Source of the DNA: RGIG2041 sp045537695
GTDB lineage: Bacteria; Bacillota; Clostridia; UBA1381; UMGS1253
Length of the DNA: 64,000 nucleotides
NCBI GenBank assembly: GCA_045537695.1
Contig: JAZSQB010000038.1
Coordinates: forward strand, 87,615-151,614
Reading direction: 5' to 3'
Part shown: positions 52,565-60,635 of the stretch, one piece after another
How positions within the stretch are numbered: position 1 is the stretch's first letter
How the letters are laid out: each line of letters starts with the position of its first letter
Position numbers and translations under genes: made by a program
The notes under the pieces: generated by a model
Told to the model about the DNA's origin: nothing
Database searches by the model: none
What the model saw: only the letters and a program-made list of their open reading frames with translations

Positions 52565-53686
52565 ATGAAAAAGATAAAAAATATTGTTTTTCTTTCTGTT
52601 TTTACACTCGTTTTGTTTTCTGTGTCCCTTGCGTGCTTCTTAAAACCGGCGGATGCCTTTTCGGATGCAGAGCGCCGCGCGCTTGCGCAGATGCCGAACC
52701 TTGATGTACAGACGCTTTTAAGCGGCGAATTTATGGATGGCTTTGAAACGTATACAACCGATCAGTTTCCGGCAAGGGATTGGCTGCGCGGCTTTAAGGC
52801 GTGGTGGAGTGAGACGATTTTTCAGAAAAAGGACAATAACGGACTTTTTTTAGCGGAGGGGCATATCTCCAAGATAGACGAGCCGCTTAATGCAGAAATG
52901 CTTACACATGCGGCAGAGCGATTTGCGCATATATATGATACGTATTTAAAGGATACGGATGCGAACGTGTATTTTTCCGTAGTGCCGGATAAAAATATGT
53001 TTCTGGCAGAGAAAAACGGATATCCGTCGATAGATTATCCGCAGCTGATTACTGCTATGCGTGAAAAGACAGACTATATGGAATATATTGATATATTGCC
53101 TCTGCTCAGCTTAGAGGATTATTATACGACGGATACGCATTGGCGGCAGGAAAAAATCACGGATGTGGCGGACGCGCTTGTATCGGCGATGCAGCCGGAG
53201 ATGCAGAAACAGTATCCGGCGGATTATTATACGGTGCATGCTGTTGAATATCCATTTTACGGCGTTTATGCAGGACAGTATGCGCGCAAGGTGAAGGCGG
53301 ATAGTTTGTCCTATCTAACCAATTCAGCTTTGCAGGATTACATTGTATCATATTACGATACGGGTAAGCCGGTGATTGGCGCTATGTATAATATGGACAA
53401 AGCGGCGGGGAAGGACCCGTATGAGATGTTTTTATCCGGCGCCGCGCCGTTGATTATGATAGAGAATCCGGATGCAGCGCAAAAGCGCGAACTGGTGCTG
53501 TTTCGTGATTCGTTCGGCTCGAGCATCGCGCCGCTGCTGATGCGGGATTACAGTAAAATTACCTTAGTGGATATTCGTTATATTCAAAGTGATTTTATTG
53601 GGAATTTTGTAGATTTTCAAAGCGCAGATGCAGTATTGTTTTTATACTCGTCCTCGCTTTTGAATAATTCGCTTGCTTTGCGGTAA
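52565..53686 (+). CDS. DHHW-family exported acylation protein (AlgX/AlgJ-like)
   Basis: A 373-residue protein with an N-terminal signal anchor (KNIVFLSVFTLVLFSVSLACF) and an SGNH-like domain: the family motif appears as TDTHW (near 192), and LFRDSFGSSIAPLL provides the Ser-containing block. It is expected to take the acyl group presented by the MBOAT protein and transfer it to a surface polymer. It follows the MBOAT gene by 20 bp, with GGAGAGGGAGG upstream. Confidence 0.85.
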   Translation: MKKIKNIVFLSVFTLVLFSVSLACFLKPADAFSDAERRALAQMPNLDVQTLLSGEFMDGFETYTTDQFPARDWLRGFKAWWSETIFQKKDNNGLFLAEGHISKIDEPLNAEMLTHAAERFAHIYDTYLKDTDANVYFSVVPDKNMFLAEKNGYPSIDYPQLITAMREKTDYMEYIDILPLLSLEDYYTTDTHWRQEKITDVADALVSAMQPEMQKQYPADYYTVHAVEYPFYGVYAGQYARKVKADSLSYLTNSALQDYIVSYYDTGKPVIGAMYNMDKAAGKDPYEMFLSGAAPLIMIENPDAAQKRELVLFRDSFGSSIAPLLMRDYSKITLVDIRYIQSDFIGNFVDFQSADAVLFLYSSSLLNNSLALR

Positions 53687-53726
53687 TAACAGTAAGAGAT
53701 AAACAAGTAAATAAAGAGAGGTAGAA

Positions 53727-54248
53727 ATGATGAAAAAATTAATTGCAGGAATGATGGCGGTTTTGGTTGCAGCAGCAATGCTTTGCGGTTGCGGCGCAGC
53801 AAACAACGATGCAGTGCCGGAAAATACGCCGGCAGAAGAGAATGTGCAGGCAGATACAGTGGGTACGGCGTTGCTTGCGAAATTTAAAGCGGCAGCACCG
53901 AAGACGGAAAGTACACTTGCACTTGCGGAAAATCTGGTGAAGGATGAAATGATTCCGTTTATGGGCGGGGCAATGGAAATCGAGCCGGGATTGCTTTCCG
54001 GTTTTGGCAATGCGGAAATTACCGGGTTTCAGAGCGGTGCAAGCTTTGCACCGATGGTTGGCTCTATTCCGTTTATCGGTTATGTGTTTGAGCTGGAAGA
54101 CGGTACCGACACAGCGGCATTTATATCTAATCTGGAGGCAAATGCAGACCTTCGCTGGAACATTTGTGTAGAGGCGGAAGAAATGGTAACGGGTAGCGCC
54201 GGAAATAAGGTGTTCTTTGTGATGTGTCCGAAACAGTTTGAAGCATAA
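53727..54248 (+). CDS. Small lipoprotein, paralogue of the 50.4-kb lipoprotein
   Basis: A 173-residue protein with lipobox LCGCG (Cys about 22), a short acidic linker and a domain nearly collinear with that of the lipoprotein at 50385-51074: LLAKFKAAAPK, GFGNAEITGFQSGA, PFIGYVFELEDGTD and the end GNKVFFVMCPKQFEA. The long charged linker of the first copy is missing. It follows the DHHW gene in the same direction, so the two lipoproteins bracket the acylation pair. Function unknown; a role in the same surface process is inferred from position. Confidence 0.8.
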   Translation: MMKKLIAGMMAVLVAAAMLCGCGAANNDAVPENTPAEENVQADTVGTALLAKFKAAAPKTESTLALAENLVKDEMIPFMGGAMEIEPGLLSGFGNAEITGFQSGASFAPMVGSIPFIGYVFELEDGTDTAAFISNLEANADLRWNICVEAEEMVTGSAGNKVFFVMCPKQFEA

Positions 54249-54283
54249 AGGTTAAGCCGATGTAAAAAAAATTCATAAAGAAT

Positions 54284-54309
54284 CGAGGATAAAAGTCCTC
54301 GGTTTTTTT
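54284..54309 (+). terminator. Terminator after the second lipoprotein gene
   Basis: CGAGGA (54284-54289) with TCCTCG (54296-54301) and seven T. Confidence 0.85.
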
Positions 54310-54313
54310 GCGT

Positions 54314-54418
54314 AAAAATACAAGAACACCGGCGCAATTGCTTGCCGCCGGCGTTCTTGCATAAAAATTAGAAGGTTTGCACAGATGGAACTGTGTACAG
54401 GTTAGTTATATCTAACCT
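54314..54418 (-). ncRNA. Candidate small RNA
   Basis: A minus-strand unit of about 105 nt with a consensus promoter (54425-54453) and a strong terminator: a 14-bp stem (54346-54359 with 54321-54334, one G-U pair) followed by TATTTTTA. It holds no credible open frame with a ribosome site. Between the ends is a short unpaired stretch (TTCCATCTGTGCAAACC) that could be a seed. Confidence 0.6.
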
Positions 54419-54427
54419 GTACACAGT
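54390..54427. promoter_or_regulatory. Perfect 16-bp inverted repeat over the sRNA promoter
   Basis: Arms 54390-54405 and 54412-54427 are exact complements with a TTATAT spacer. They cover the -10 and start region of the minus-strand promoter, so an operator for a dimeric regulator is likely; part would also fold as an RNA hairpin. Confidence 0.65.
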
Positions 54428-54453
54428 ATAGCATAGGAATCCTATTTTGTCAA
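54425..54453 (-). promoter_or_regulatory. Promoter of the candidate small RNA
   Basis: Minus strand TTGACA (54453-54448), 17 nt, TATACT (54430-54425). Confidence 0.75.
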
Positions 54454-54487
54454 CAGAAAAATACATTGCTAATTTTTTGCGTCGGGG

Positions 54488-54516
54488 TTGCACATATTCA
54501 CAATTTGTGTTAAAAT
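54488..54516 (+). promoter_or_regulatory. aroC promoter
   Basis: TTGCAC (54488-54493), 17 nt, TAAAAT (54511-54516). Confidence 0.65.
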
Positions 54517-54552
54517 AAAAAACAATGAATATAAACTGGAGGAGGTATAGAA

Positions 54553-55668
54553 ATGCTTAGGTTTCTAGATGCCGGAGAGACGCATGGTAAGTGTTTAGTC
54601 GCTATTGTAGAAGGCTTGCCGGCAAATTTGAAGGTGGATGTAGATAAAATTAATGAAAAGCTTGGGCTTCGTCAAGGCGGGCATGGTCGTGGCGGCAGAA
54701 TGAAGATAGAATCTGACCGTGTGGAGATTTTAAGTGGCGTGCGCGGAGGAAAGACGCTGGGTAGTCCAATCGCCCTGAAGATAGAGAATCGTGACTATCA
54801 GAATTGGGAAAAGATTATGGGTGCACTGGAAGCAACGGACGAGCGTGCTGTTTATGTTGCACGTCCGGGTCATGCAGATTTGACGGGTGCACTGAAATAT
54901 GACCATACGGATATGCGAAATGTTTTAGAGCGCGCAAGCGCGAGAGAGACAGCCATTCGTACGGCAGTTGGCGCGCTTTGTATGTGTCTTTTGGATGAAA
55001 TCGGTATTACGGTAACAGGACGTGTCGTGCAAGTGGCGGATGTAGAGGATAAAACGCCGTATATGGTTTCAGATTTGAAAGAAAAAATTGCGGCATCAGA
55101 AATGCGTATGTATGATTTGGCGGCAGAAAAGGCGGCAGTGGAGCGTATTGACACAGCAAGAGAAGCCGGTGAGTCGCTCGGCGGTATTGTGGAAATCATT
55201 TGTGAAGGCGTGATGCCAGGTCTTGGCAGTTATGTGCATTATGACCGCAAGTTAGATGCGGCGCTTGCCGGTGCATTGATGAGCGTACAGGCGATTAAAG
55301 GCGTAGAGGTCGGTATGGGCTTTACGGCGGCAAAGCTTGTAGGTTCGAAGGTGCATGACCCGATTGCATACAACGGAGGTTATTCTAGACTAACCAACAA
55401 TGCGGGCGGTATAGAGGGTGGCATGTCGAATGGGGAAGCGATTATACTTCGTGCAGCAATGAAACCGATTCCGACACTGTATACACCGCTTTGTAGTGTT
55501 GACATCCGTACGAAGGAAAAAGTGCTTGCCACTGTGGAAAGAAGTGACGTTTGTGCGATTTCTGCGTGCAGTATTGTTTGCGAAGGTGTCGTGGCTTTTG
55601 AGCTTGCAAAGGCGGTTTTGGAAAGATACGGTGCTGACCATATGCAGCAATTAAAAGCGCGGTTATAA
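54553..55668 (+). CDS. aroC: Chorismate synthase
   Basis: Last step of the shikimate pathway, an FMN-dependent elimination on EPSP. 371 residues with GETHGKCLVAIVEGLP, RQGGHGRGGRMKIESD, HADLTGALKYDHTDMRNVLERASARET and GGISNGE-like GGMSNGEAI. Ribosome site GGAGGAGG. No other aro gene is near; an ECF sigma gene follows 39 bp later and may be co-transcribed. Confidence 0.96.
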   Translation: MLRFLDAGETHGKCLVAIVEGLPANLKVDVDKINEKLGLRQGGHGRGGRMKIESDRVEILSGVRGGKTLGSPIALKIENRDYQNWEKIMGALEATDERAVYVARPGHADLTGALKYDHTDMRNVLERASARETAIRTAVGALCMCLLDEIGITVTGRVVQVADVEDKTPYMVSDLKEKIAASEMRMYDLAAEKAAVERIDTAREAGESLGGIVEIICEGVMPGLGSYVHYDRKLDAALAGALMSVQAIKGVEVGMGFTAAKLVGSKVHDPIAYNGGYSRLTNNAGGIEGGMSNGEAIILRAAMKPIPTLYTPLCSVDIRTKEKVLATVERSDVCAISACSIVCEGVVAFELAKAVLERYGADHMQQLKARL

Positions 55669-55707
55669 GCGAGAAACGAAGACCATTTGCGGGGAGGTGG
55701 CAACCGT

Positions 55708-56262
55708 ATGGATACCCGGACACTGGTGGAAAAATGTGCGGCGGGGGACGCATCAGCCTTTGATATGCTGGTGGAACGATATAAGCTTAAAATTATAAAT
55801 ACGGCATACGGTATGTTGCAAAGCCGCGAAGATGCCTATGATATTGCGCAGGAGGTTTTTTTGAAATTATATCGGAAAATAGCTTCGTTTTCAGGGGATG
55901 CCTCGCTCGATACATGGTTGTATCGGGTAACGGTCAACGCGTGCGTTGATGAGCTGCGCAAGCGCGGCAGGCGCGTGCAGACCTTGCCTTTGGAAGTGGA
56001 AACGGATGAGGAAAGCTATGCACTGCCGATTGCGGATGTATCGGCTGCGCCGGAGAACGTTGTTTTGCGCAAGGAACAGCGGCAGGTACTGTTAAATGCC
56101 ATCGGCAGACTGCCGGAAAAGTACCGCACGGTATTGGTTTTAAGAGAATTTGAAGATTTGGAATATGAGGCAATTGCTGAAGCGCTCGATATCAGCATTG
56201 GGACGGTAAAATCGAGACTGAACCGCGCCCGTGAAAAATTACGGAACTTTTTAGAAAAATAA
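55708..56262 (+). CDS. ECF-type RNA polymerase sigma factor (SigW-like)
   Basis: A 184-residue sigma-70 family protein with only regions 2 and 4. Region 2: YGMLQSREDAYDIAQEVFLKLYRKI and SLDTWLYRVTVNACVDELRKR. Region 4: LPEKYRTVLVLREFEDLEYEAIAEAL and GTVKSRLNRAREKL. The start is ATG 55708 after GGGGAGG. The adjacent zinc-finger anti-sigma gene shows that it answers an envelope signal. No strong autoregulated ECF promoter was recognised upstream. Confidence 0.93.
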   Translation: MDTRTLVEKCAAGDASAFDMLVERYKLKIINTAYGMLQSREDAYDIAQEVFLKLYRKIASFSGDASLDTWLYRVTVNACVDELRKRGRRVQTLPLEVETDEESYALPIADVSAAPENVVLRKEQRQVLLNAIGRLPEKYRTVLVLREFEDLEYEAIAEALDISIGTVKSRLNRAREKLRNFLEK

Positions 56263-56303
56263 GCGTCATATTATAGTAGAACGTAAAAAAAGGGGGTGCG
56301 CTT

Positions 56304-57167
56304 ATGGATTGCAAAACAGCAAAAGAATATTTATCTTTATATACGGATGGGCGATTGTCCGATGCGTTAACTGCGCAGTTAGAAGCGCATCTTTTAACGT
56401 GTGATGCGTGTAGAAAGGAAATGGAGACGTTGCAGCTGTTGCGTGTGCAAATCCGTGCTTTGCGTATCACAGAAGCGGATGATTTTGTTTTGGATCTGCA
56501 GCGTGCGCACAAGAAAGAATCGGTTGTGTTTATCCATCGCGGATGGGTGCGCAGTTTATGCGCCGCTGCGGCTTGTGTCGTGCTTTTTGTTGGCGCATAT
56601 ACAGCGGTGGACCGCGGATATCAAATGCCGCAGGATGTGGAAGTACAAATGCTGCAGGCACAAGACGATGTGATTGGCAGTGATGCAAAAGCTGCACCGG
56701 AGACAGGGAAAGCACAGTCGGCTGAAACCCAACGTAATATTACCAATGACACAGAAAAAACAAGGCAGTTCGAACGTGTGGCATCTGAAAATCAAAGTGA
56801 CAGTGTTTCCCGTTGGACAGTTGCGGACTTGACGGCGGGTGCACGAACGGCAACGGTGGACACAAGTACGGAGCCAGCACCGGCGGCAATGGCAAACGGG
56901 CAGGCGGTGCCCGCTACATACGGCGGCGGAAGCAGCGCGTCTGCGATGGATAAGCGTGTTTTGCAGATTTCGCTTGCGCCGGAAGCTATGGAGGCGGTGA
57001 GCGCTTATATTGCTGGCGCAAGGCTTTCTGGTTTTGGTGGCGAAGTAGTGCTTTCGGATGCAGTAGTCGCCTCGCTGCTTTCTATGGAGGGCGTAGTGGT
57101 CCTTTCGGATGTTACCGAGGCGTGCGACACAGACATTTATAGTGGAAAAACAGTCATAATTTACTGA
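56304..57167 (+). CDS. Anti-sigma factor with N-terminal zinc finger
   Basis: A 287-residue bitopic protein. The cytoplasmic end has the ZAS motif HLLTCDACRKE (His-x3-Cys-x2-Cys), which grips the sigma factor. One membrane helix follows (SLCAAAACVVLFVGAYTAV, about 85-105). The outer part is a Thr/Ser/Ala-rich linker and a C-terminal domain of about 80 residues with no name I can give. Release of the sigma factor probably needs proteolysis of this protein. Confidence 0.88.
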   Translation: MDCKTAKEYLSLYTDGRLSDALTAQLEAHLLTCDACRKEMETLQLLRVQIRALRITEADDFVLDLQRAHKKESVVFIHRGWVRSLCAAAACVVLFVGAYTAVDRGYQMPQDVEVQMLQAQDDVIGSDAKAAPETGKAQSAETQRNITNDTEKTRQFERVASENQSDSVSRWTVADLTAGARTATVDTSTEPAPAAMANGQAVPATYGGGSSASAMDKRVLQISLAPEAMEAVSAYIAGARLSGFGGEVVLSDAVVASLLSMEGVVVLSDVTEACDTDIYSGKTVIIY

Positions 57168-57186
57168 TTTGGTTTTAAGCCAAGCC

Positions 57187-57219
57187 CCCTTCGACATATC
57201 TTATGTTGGAGGGATTTTT
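57187..57219 (+). promoter_or_regulatory. Hairpin that buries the pdaA ribosome site
   Basis: A 12-bp stem with two wobble pairs (57187-57198 with 57202-57213) and a TCT loop, followed by ATTTTT. The right arm contains the GGAGGG Shine-Dalgarno of the next gene. It can act as the sigma/anti-sigma terminator and as a translational lock. Confidence 0.6.
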
Positions 57220-58017
57220 ATGTTTTATAAATGTATTTTGATTTTGATGTGCGCGGTATGTACTCTGAGCGGATGTACTAAAGAAGCGCCGACGGATGCA
57301 CAGCTTGTCCACAGTACAGAGCAAGCGGCAGCTTATGAAAATTTGGACAATACGCTGCAAGCTTGGGGGATGAAGAAAAACAAGGATGCAGAACCGAATG
57401 TGGATGCCGCGCAGGCGAAGATGCTGGAAAAATATGGAGGTTTGTATAAGACATCCGAGAAAAAAACGCTGTATCTCACATTTGACGAAGGCTATGAAAC
57501 CGGTTACACGGCGCAGATTTTGGATGTGCTGAAGAAAACAAAAGTACCTGCCGCATTTTTTATTACAGGGGATTATTTGCGTACACAGCCGGATTTGGTA
57601 AAACGAATGGCGGCAGAGGGGCATAACGTGGGAAATCACACCTTTAGCCATCCGTCTATGCCATCGGTGACGGATCCGGAAAAGCTGAAGCAGGACATCG
57701 AGTCACTTTCGATGGAATATACGGCATTGACGGGAAAGCAAATGAACCTGTTCCGTCCGCCAATGGGCGAGTTTTCGGAGCGTACATTAGCGATTACGCA
57801 GGATTTGGGCTACAAAACGGTGATGTGGAGCTTTGCATATGTCGATTGGCAACGGGATAAAACGCGTGGTGCCGATTACGCGTATGAACAGATTATGCCC
57901 TATATGCACGATGGCGCCATTATTTTACTGCACGCGGTTTCGCCGGATAACGCGAATGCATTGGAGCGCGTCATTTGTGATTTGCAGGCACAGGGATATA
58001 CATTTGCAGCGCTGTAA
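57220..58017 (+). CDS. pdaA: PdaA-like polysaccharide deacetylase lipoprotein
   Basis: A 265-residue NodB-fold deacetylase with lipobox TLSGC (Cys about 19). Motifs: LTFDEGYE, HTFSHPSM, RPPMGEFSERT and LLHAVSPDN. The TFDxGYE form is that of PdaA, which deacetylates MurNAc on the way to muramic delta-lactam in spore cortex; this suggests a spore former, though vegetative homologues exist. ATG 57220 lies within a hairpin leader, right behind the ECF sigma/anti-sigma pair. Confidence 0.82.
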   Translation: MFYKCILILMCAVCTLSGCTKEAPTDAQLVHSTEQAAAYENLDNTLQAWGMKKNKDAEPNVDAAQAKMLEKYGGLYKTSEKKTLYLTFDEGYETGYTAQILDVLKKTKVPAAFFITGDYLRTQPDLVKRMAAEGHNVGNHTFSHPSMPSVTDPEKLKQDIESLSMEYTALTGKQMNLFRPPMGEFSERTLAITQDLGYKTVMWSFAYVDWQRDKTRGADYAYEQIMPYMHDGAIILLHAVSPDNANALERVICDLQAQGYTFAAL

Positions 58018-58050
58018 GACGCTATAAAAAAGCGGAGAAAAATGCACTGA

Positions 58051-58083
58051 ACCGACCGCTCAAGGGTGAGCGGTCGGTTTTTT
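58051..58083 (+). terminator. Terminator after pdaA
   Basis: ACCGACCGCTCA (58051-58062) with TGAGCGGTCGGT (58067-58078), loop AGGG, six T. Confidence 0.92.
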
Positions 58084-58132
58084 CACGGCAATGTATAATT
58101 TTTTAAGCATAGCAATAACTTCTTTGATTGGT

Positions 58133-58735
58133 CTATATGTTATTTATGCTTTTTACAAGTTCTGTATAGGTATTGCGATCAGTGATATGGTTAATCACTT
58201 CGCAAAGCAAATTTGTTGACATTCTTTGTGGCAAGCCCAGTTTCAAAAGAAGTAATCTGCGCTTTTTTACGCTTTCAGCTCCGCCGGAAAAACCATCTTT
58301 ATATAAATCCATACGTGTAATCGGATCGTGAATGGACTTTGTCGGATTCTCTTCGCCAATGATGTGTGCACCTGCTTTGCGCAGTGCATCGGTTAAAATG
58401 GAGGTATCCATACCTTCAACGCCGAGTTTTCCTTCCTTGGAAGGGGACGGTTTGCGCTTTTCTTTGCCAAACATATCCGGAATATAGGCATGCTTGATTT
58501 TTTCTTTGGGGATGCCTTGCTTTACGAAATTGCGGATGGCAAAGCCTGCTGCATCTGCATCCGTGAAAATAATTAAGCCAGTTTTATCCGCCATTTGTTT
58601 CAAAAAGGTCAGCTTTTCTTTGTCTTTGAAAATGGCAAAACCGTTTGTGACAAGAATGATGGCGTCTACTGCGCTTTCTAATCGAATCTTGTCATATATA
58701 CCTTCTACAACGATTGTTTCTTTGATTTTAATCAC
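58133..58735 (-). CDS. rnmV: Ribonuclease M5-like Toprim nuclease
   Basis: Matures the 5' and 3' ends of 5S rRNA in Firmicutes. 200 residues with the Toprim signatures ETIVVEGIYDKIRL (acidic Glu) and IIFTDADAAG (DxD), then HAYIPDMFGKEKRKPSPSKEGKLGVEGM and a helical C-terminal part. The sequence is the clostridial variant rather than the B. subtilis type. It overlaps walK by ATGA as third gene of walR-walK-rnmV. Confidence 0.85.
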   Translation of the reverse strand: MIKIKETIVVEGIYDKIRLESAVDAIILVTNGFAIFKDKEKLTFLKQMADKTGLIIFTDADAAGFAIRNFVKQGIPKEKIKHAYIPDMFGKEKRKPSPSKEGKLGVEGMDTSILTDALRKAGAHIIGEENPTKSIHDPITRMDLYKDGFSGGAESVKKRRLLLLKLGLPQRMSTNLLCEVINHITDRNTYTELVKSINNI

Positions 58736-60567
58736 ACTTCATCACCGGATGCTTCTTTTTTCTTGCGCGGTGCACGGCGTTTCGCCGGCATCGTTATCAT
58801 CACCTCGGTGCCGTTGCCCGGTTCAGAGGTAATCTGGATTTTACCGCCATGGGATTCAATAATCTCTTTTGCAATGGCAAGACCAAGACCTGTACCGCCT
58901 GCGGCGCGAGTACGCGCTTTATCCACTCGATAAAAACGCTCGAAAATACGGTCAATATCTTTTTTGGGAATACCGATACCATTGTCTTTAACCTTGATAT
59001 AGATTTCATTGTATAAGTGACCTGCAAAGACTTCGATAATACCGGCATCTTGCGTGTATTTGATTGCATTGGAAATAATGTTGGTCAGCACGCGCTCAAT
59101 CTGGTCGCGATTTGCCATAATGCTTGGCAGCTCGGTTGTGGCAACAAAGGTGAGCGTGTGTCCTTGCTTTTTGGCACTCATACTCATTTTTTCTACAACG
59201 TTTTCAATCAGCTCGCGCATATCAATGCGCGTTTTTTTCAATGCGTCCTTATTGTGGTCCAGCTGTGATAACATCAGCAGGTCTTTTATAATACGTGTCA
59301 TACGGTCAGCTTCCGCGTTGATGGTGGACAAAAAGTGCGTGTCCATATCGTCAGGGTCTTTGCTGTCAATCATAGTTTCTGCGTATGTTTTTATGGTTGT
59401 AATCGGCGTACGCAATTCGTGTGAAACATTCGCAACAAATTCGCGGCGTGCATCGTCGAGACGCTGCAGTTTTGTAATATCCTGCAGGGCAACCACGATG
59501 CCGCCAATTTTTTTGGTTGTTTTTTCAACGGTTTGCGTAAATACGGCAAAAAATGCTTTGATAACCTGATTGTGCAAATGAATGGTGTGCTCCACCATCT
59601 GGCTTTTACGCAAATACATAATATCGCCAAGCTTGACATTGATGCCGATGTCTTCCATCAGGGTATCAAAATCCACCAAGGAAGGTTCGGCAATGGAAAG
59701 CATTGCTGCAGCTACGGGGTTGATGTGCAAAATTTTACCGTCCGTATCAAATGCGATAACACCGTCGGTCAGGTTTTCGAGAATGGCCGCCAGCTTTGTT
59801 TTTTCGCCGTCCATTTCGTGAATGGTTTTATACAACTCTTCAGACATATAGGAAAATGTGTCAGCGAGAATACCGATTTCGTCATCCGCTTTTTTATTAT
59901 AGGTGTTCATAATTTCACCGGGATTTTCACCGGCTGCGAGTTTTTCGGCGCGCTGCGTTAAATCCACAATCGGTTTTGTGATTGTACGCGAAATAAAGAA
60001 ACCGAGAATTAACGAAATGACCACGCCCCACAGGAGGGATTGGAACACAACGGCAATTATGCTTTGCATAACATCGGTTGCTTCGTCTTTGTTGTCGGTG
60101 ATGTACACAACGTATTTTACAGTATCTCCATGGCGAATCGGGTAAGCATAGTCCATTAACGTGCTGTGCACGTTTACTTTTTTGCCGACAGTGCCGTTCA
60201 TGGCAGCCAACAGATTTTCGGTCTTGAGTACGGCGTCCTCGCCGCTATCCGTCGAACCGTCTAAGTAAGCACCGTTTTTGGAACTAAAAATATGATAGTT
60301 TCTGTTCTGCGTAATACCGAGTCTGCCGGCATCAGCATAGGCTTCTATAATTTCGGCGATGCGCGCCGGCGCATCACTGCCGCTTGCGGCGTCGGATAAG
60401 TCTTTTTCTACCATACTGTCTGCAAAAACCGCATCCATATCGTCCACAAAACGCTGTGCATAGAAGCCGCCGAGAGAGGAAACGGCAATGGTGCCGGTAA
60501 TGATTATGACAGACAAAACGAGCAGAACAAACATTGCAATAATTTTCCATTGTAAGCTTTTAAACAA
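58732..60567 (-). CDS. walK: WalK-type sensor histidine kinase
   Basis: Envelope-sensing kinase that tunes peptidoglycan hydrolases. Two membrane helices (about 8-28 and 180-200) flank an extracellular domain; then HAMP, PAS (ENLTDGVIAFDTDGKI), HisKA with FVANVSHELRTPITT (His near 384), and HATPase with NIISNAIKYTQD, DNGIGIPKKD, RVDKARTRAAGGTGLGL. The start is taken at TTG 60567 (MFKSLQWK, 611 residues), since the ATG at 60612 lies inside a terminator hairpin; the exact start remains uncertain. Confidence 0.88.
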   Translation of the reverse strand: MFKSLQWKIIAMFVLLVLSVIIITGTIAVSSLGGFYAQRFVDDMDAVFADSMVEKDLSDAASGSDAPARIAEIIEAYADAGRLGITQNRNYHIFSSKNGAYLDGSTDSGEDAVLKTENLLAAMNGTVGKKVNVHSTLMDYAYPIRHGDTVKYVVYITDNKDEATDVMQSIIAVVFQSLLWGVVISLILGFFISRTITKPIVDLTQRAEKLAAGENPGEIMNTYNKKADDEIGILADTFSYMSEELYKTIHEMDGEKTKLAAILENLTDGVIAFDTDGKILHINPVAAAMLSIAEPSLVDFDTLMEDIGINVKLGDIMYLRKSQMVEHTIHLHNQVIKAFFAVFTQTVEKTTKKIGGIVVALQDITKLQRLDDARREFVANVSHELRTPITTIKTYAETMIDSKDPDDMDTHFLSTINAEADRMTRIIKDLLMLSQLDHNKDALKKTRIDMRELIENVVEKMSMSAKKQGHTLTFVATTELPSIMANRDQIERVLTNIISNAIKYTQDAGIIEVFAGHLYNEIYIKVKDNGIGIPKKDIDRIFERFYRVDKARTRAAGGTGLGLAIAKEIIESHGGKIQITSEPGNGTEVMITMPAKRRAPRKKKEASGDEV

Positions 60568-60597
60568 TCTGTCACACCGACCTTTCTGTTCTGTATG

Positions 60598-60621
60598 AAA
60601 AAACGGGCGCAAAGGCGCCCG
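60598..60621 (-). terminator. Terminator between walR and walK
   Basis: Minus strand stem CGGGCGC (60621-60615) with GCGCCCG (60610-60604), loop of 4, six T. It must be partly read through for walK-rnmV to be expressed from the walR promoter. Confidence 0.8.
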
Positions 60622-60635
60622 AAAGCCATTGACTT

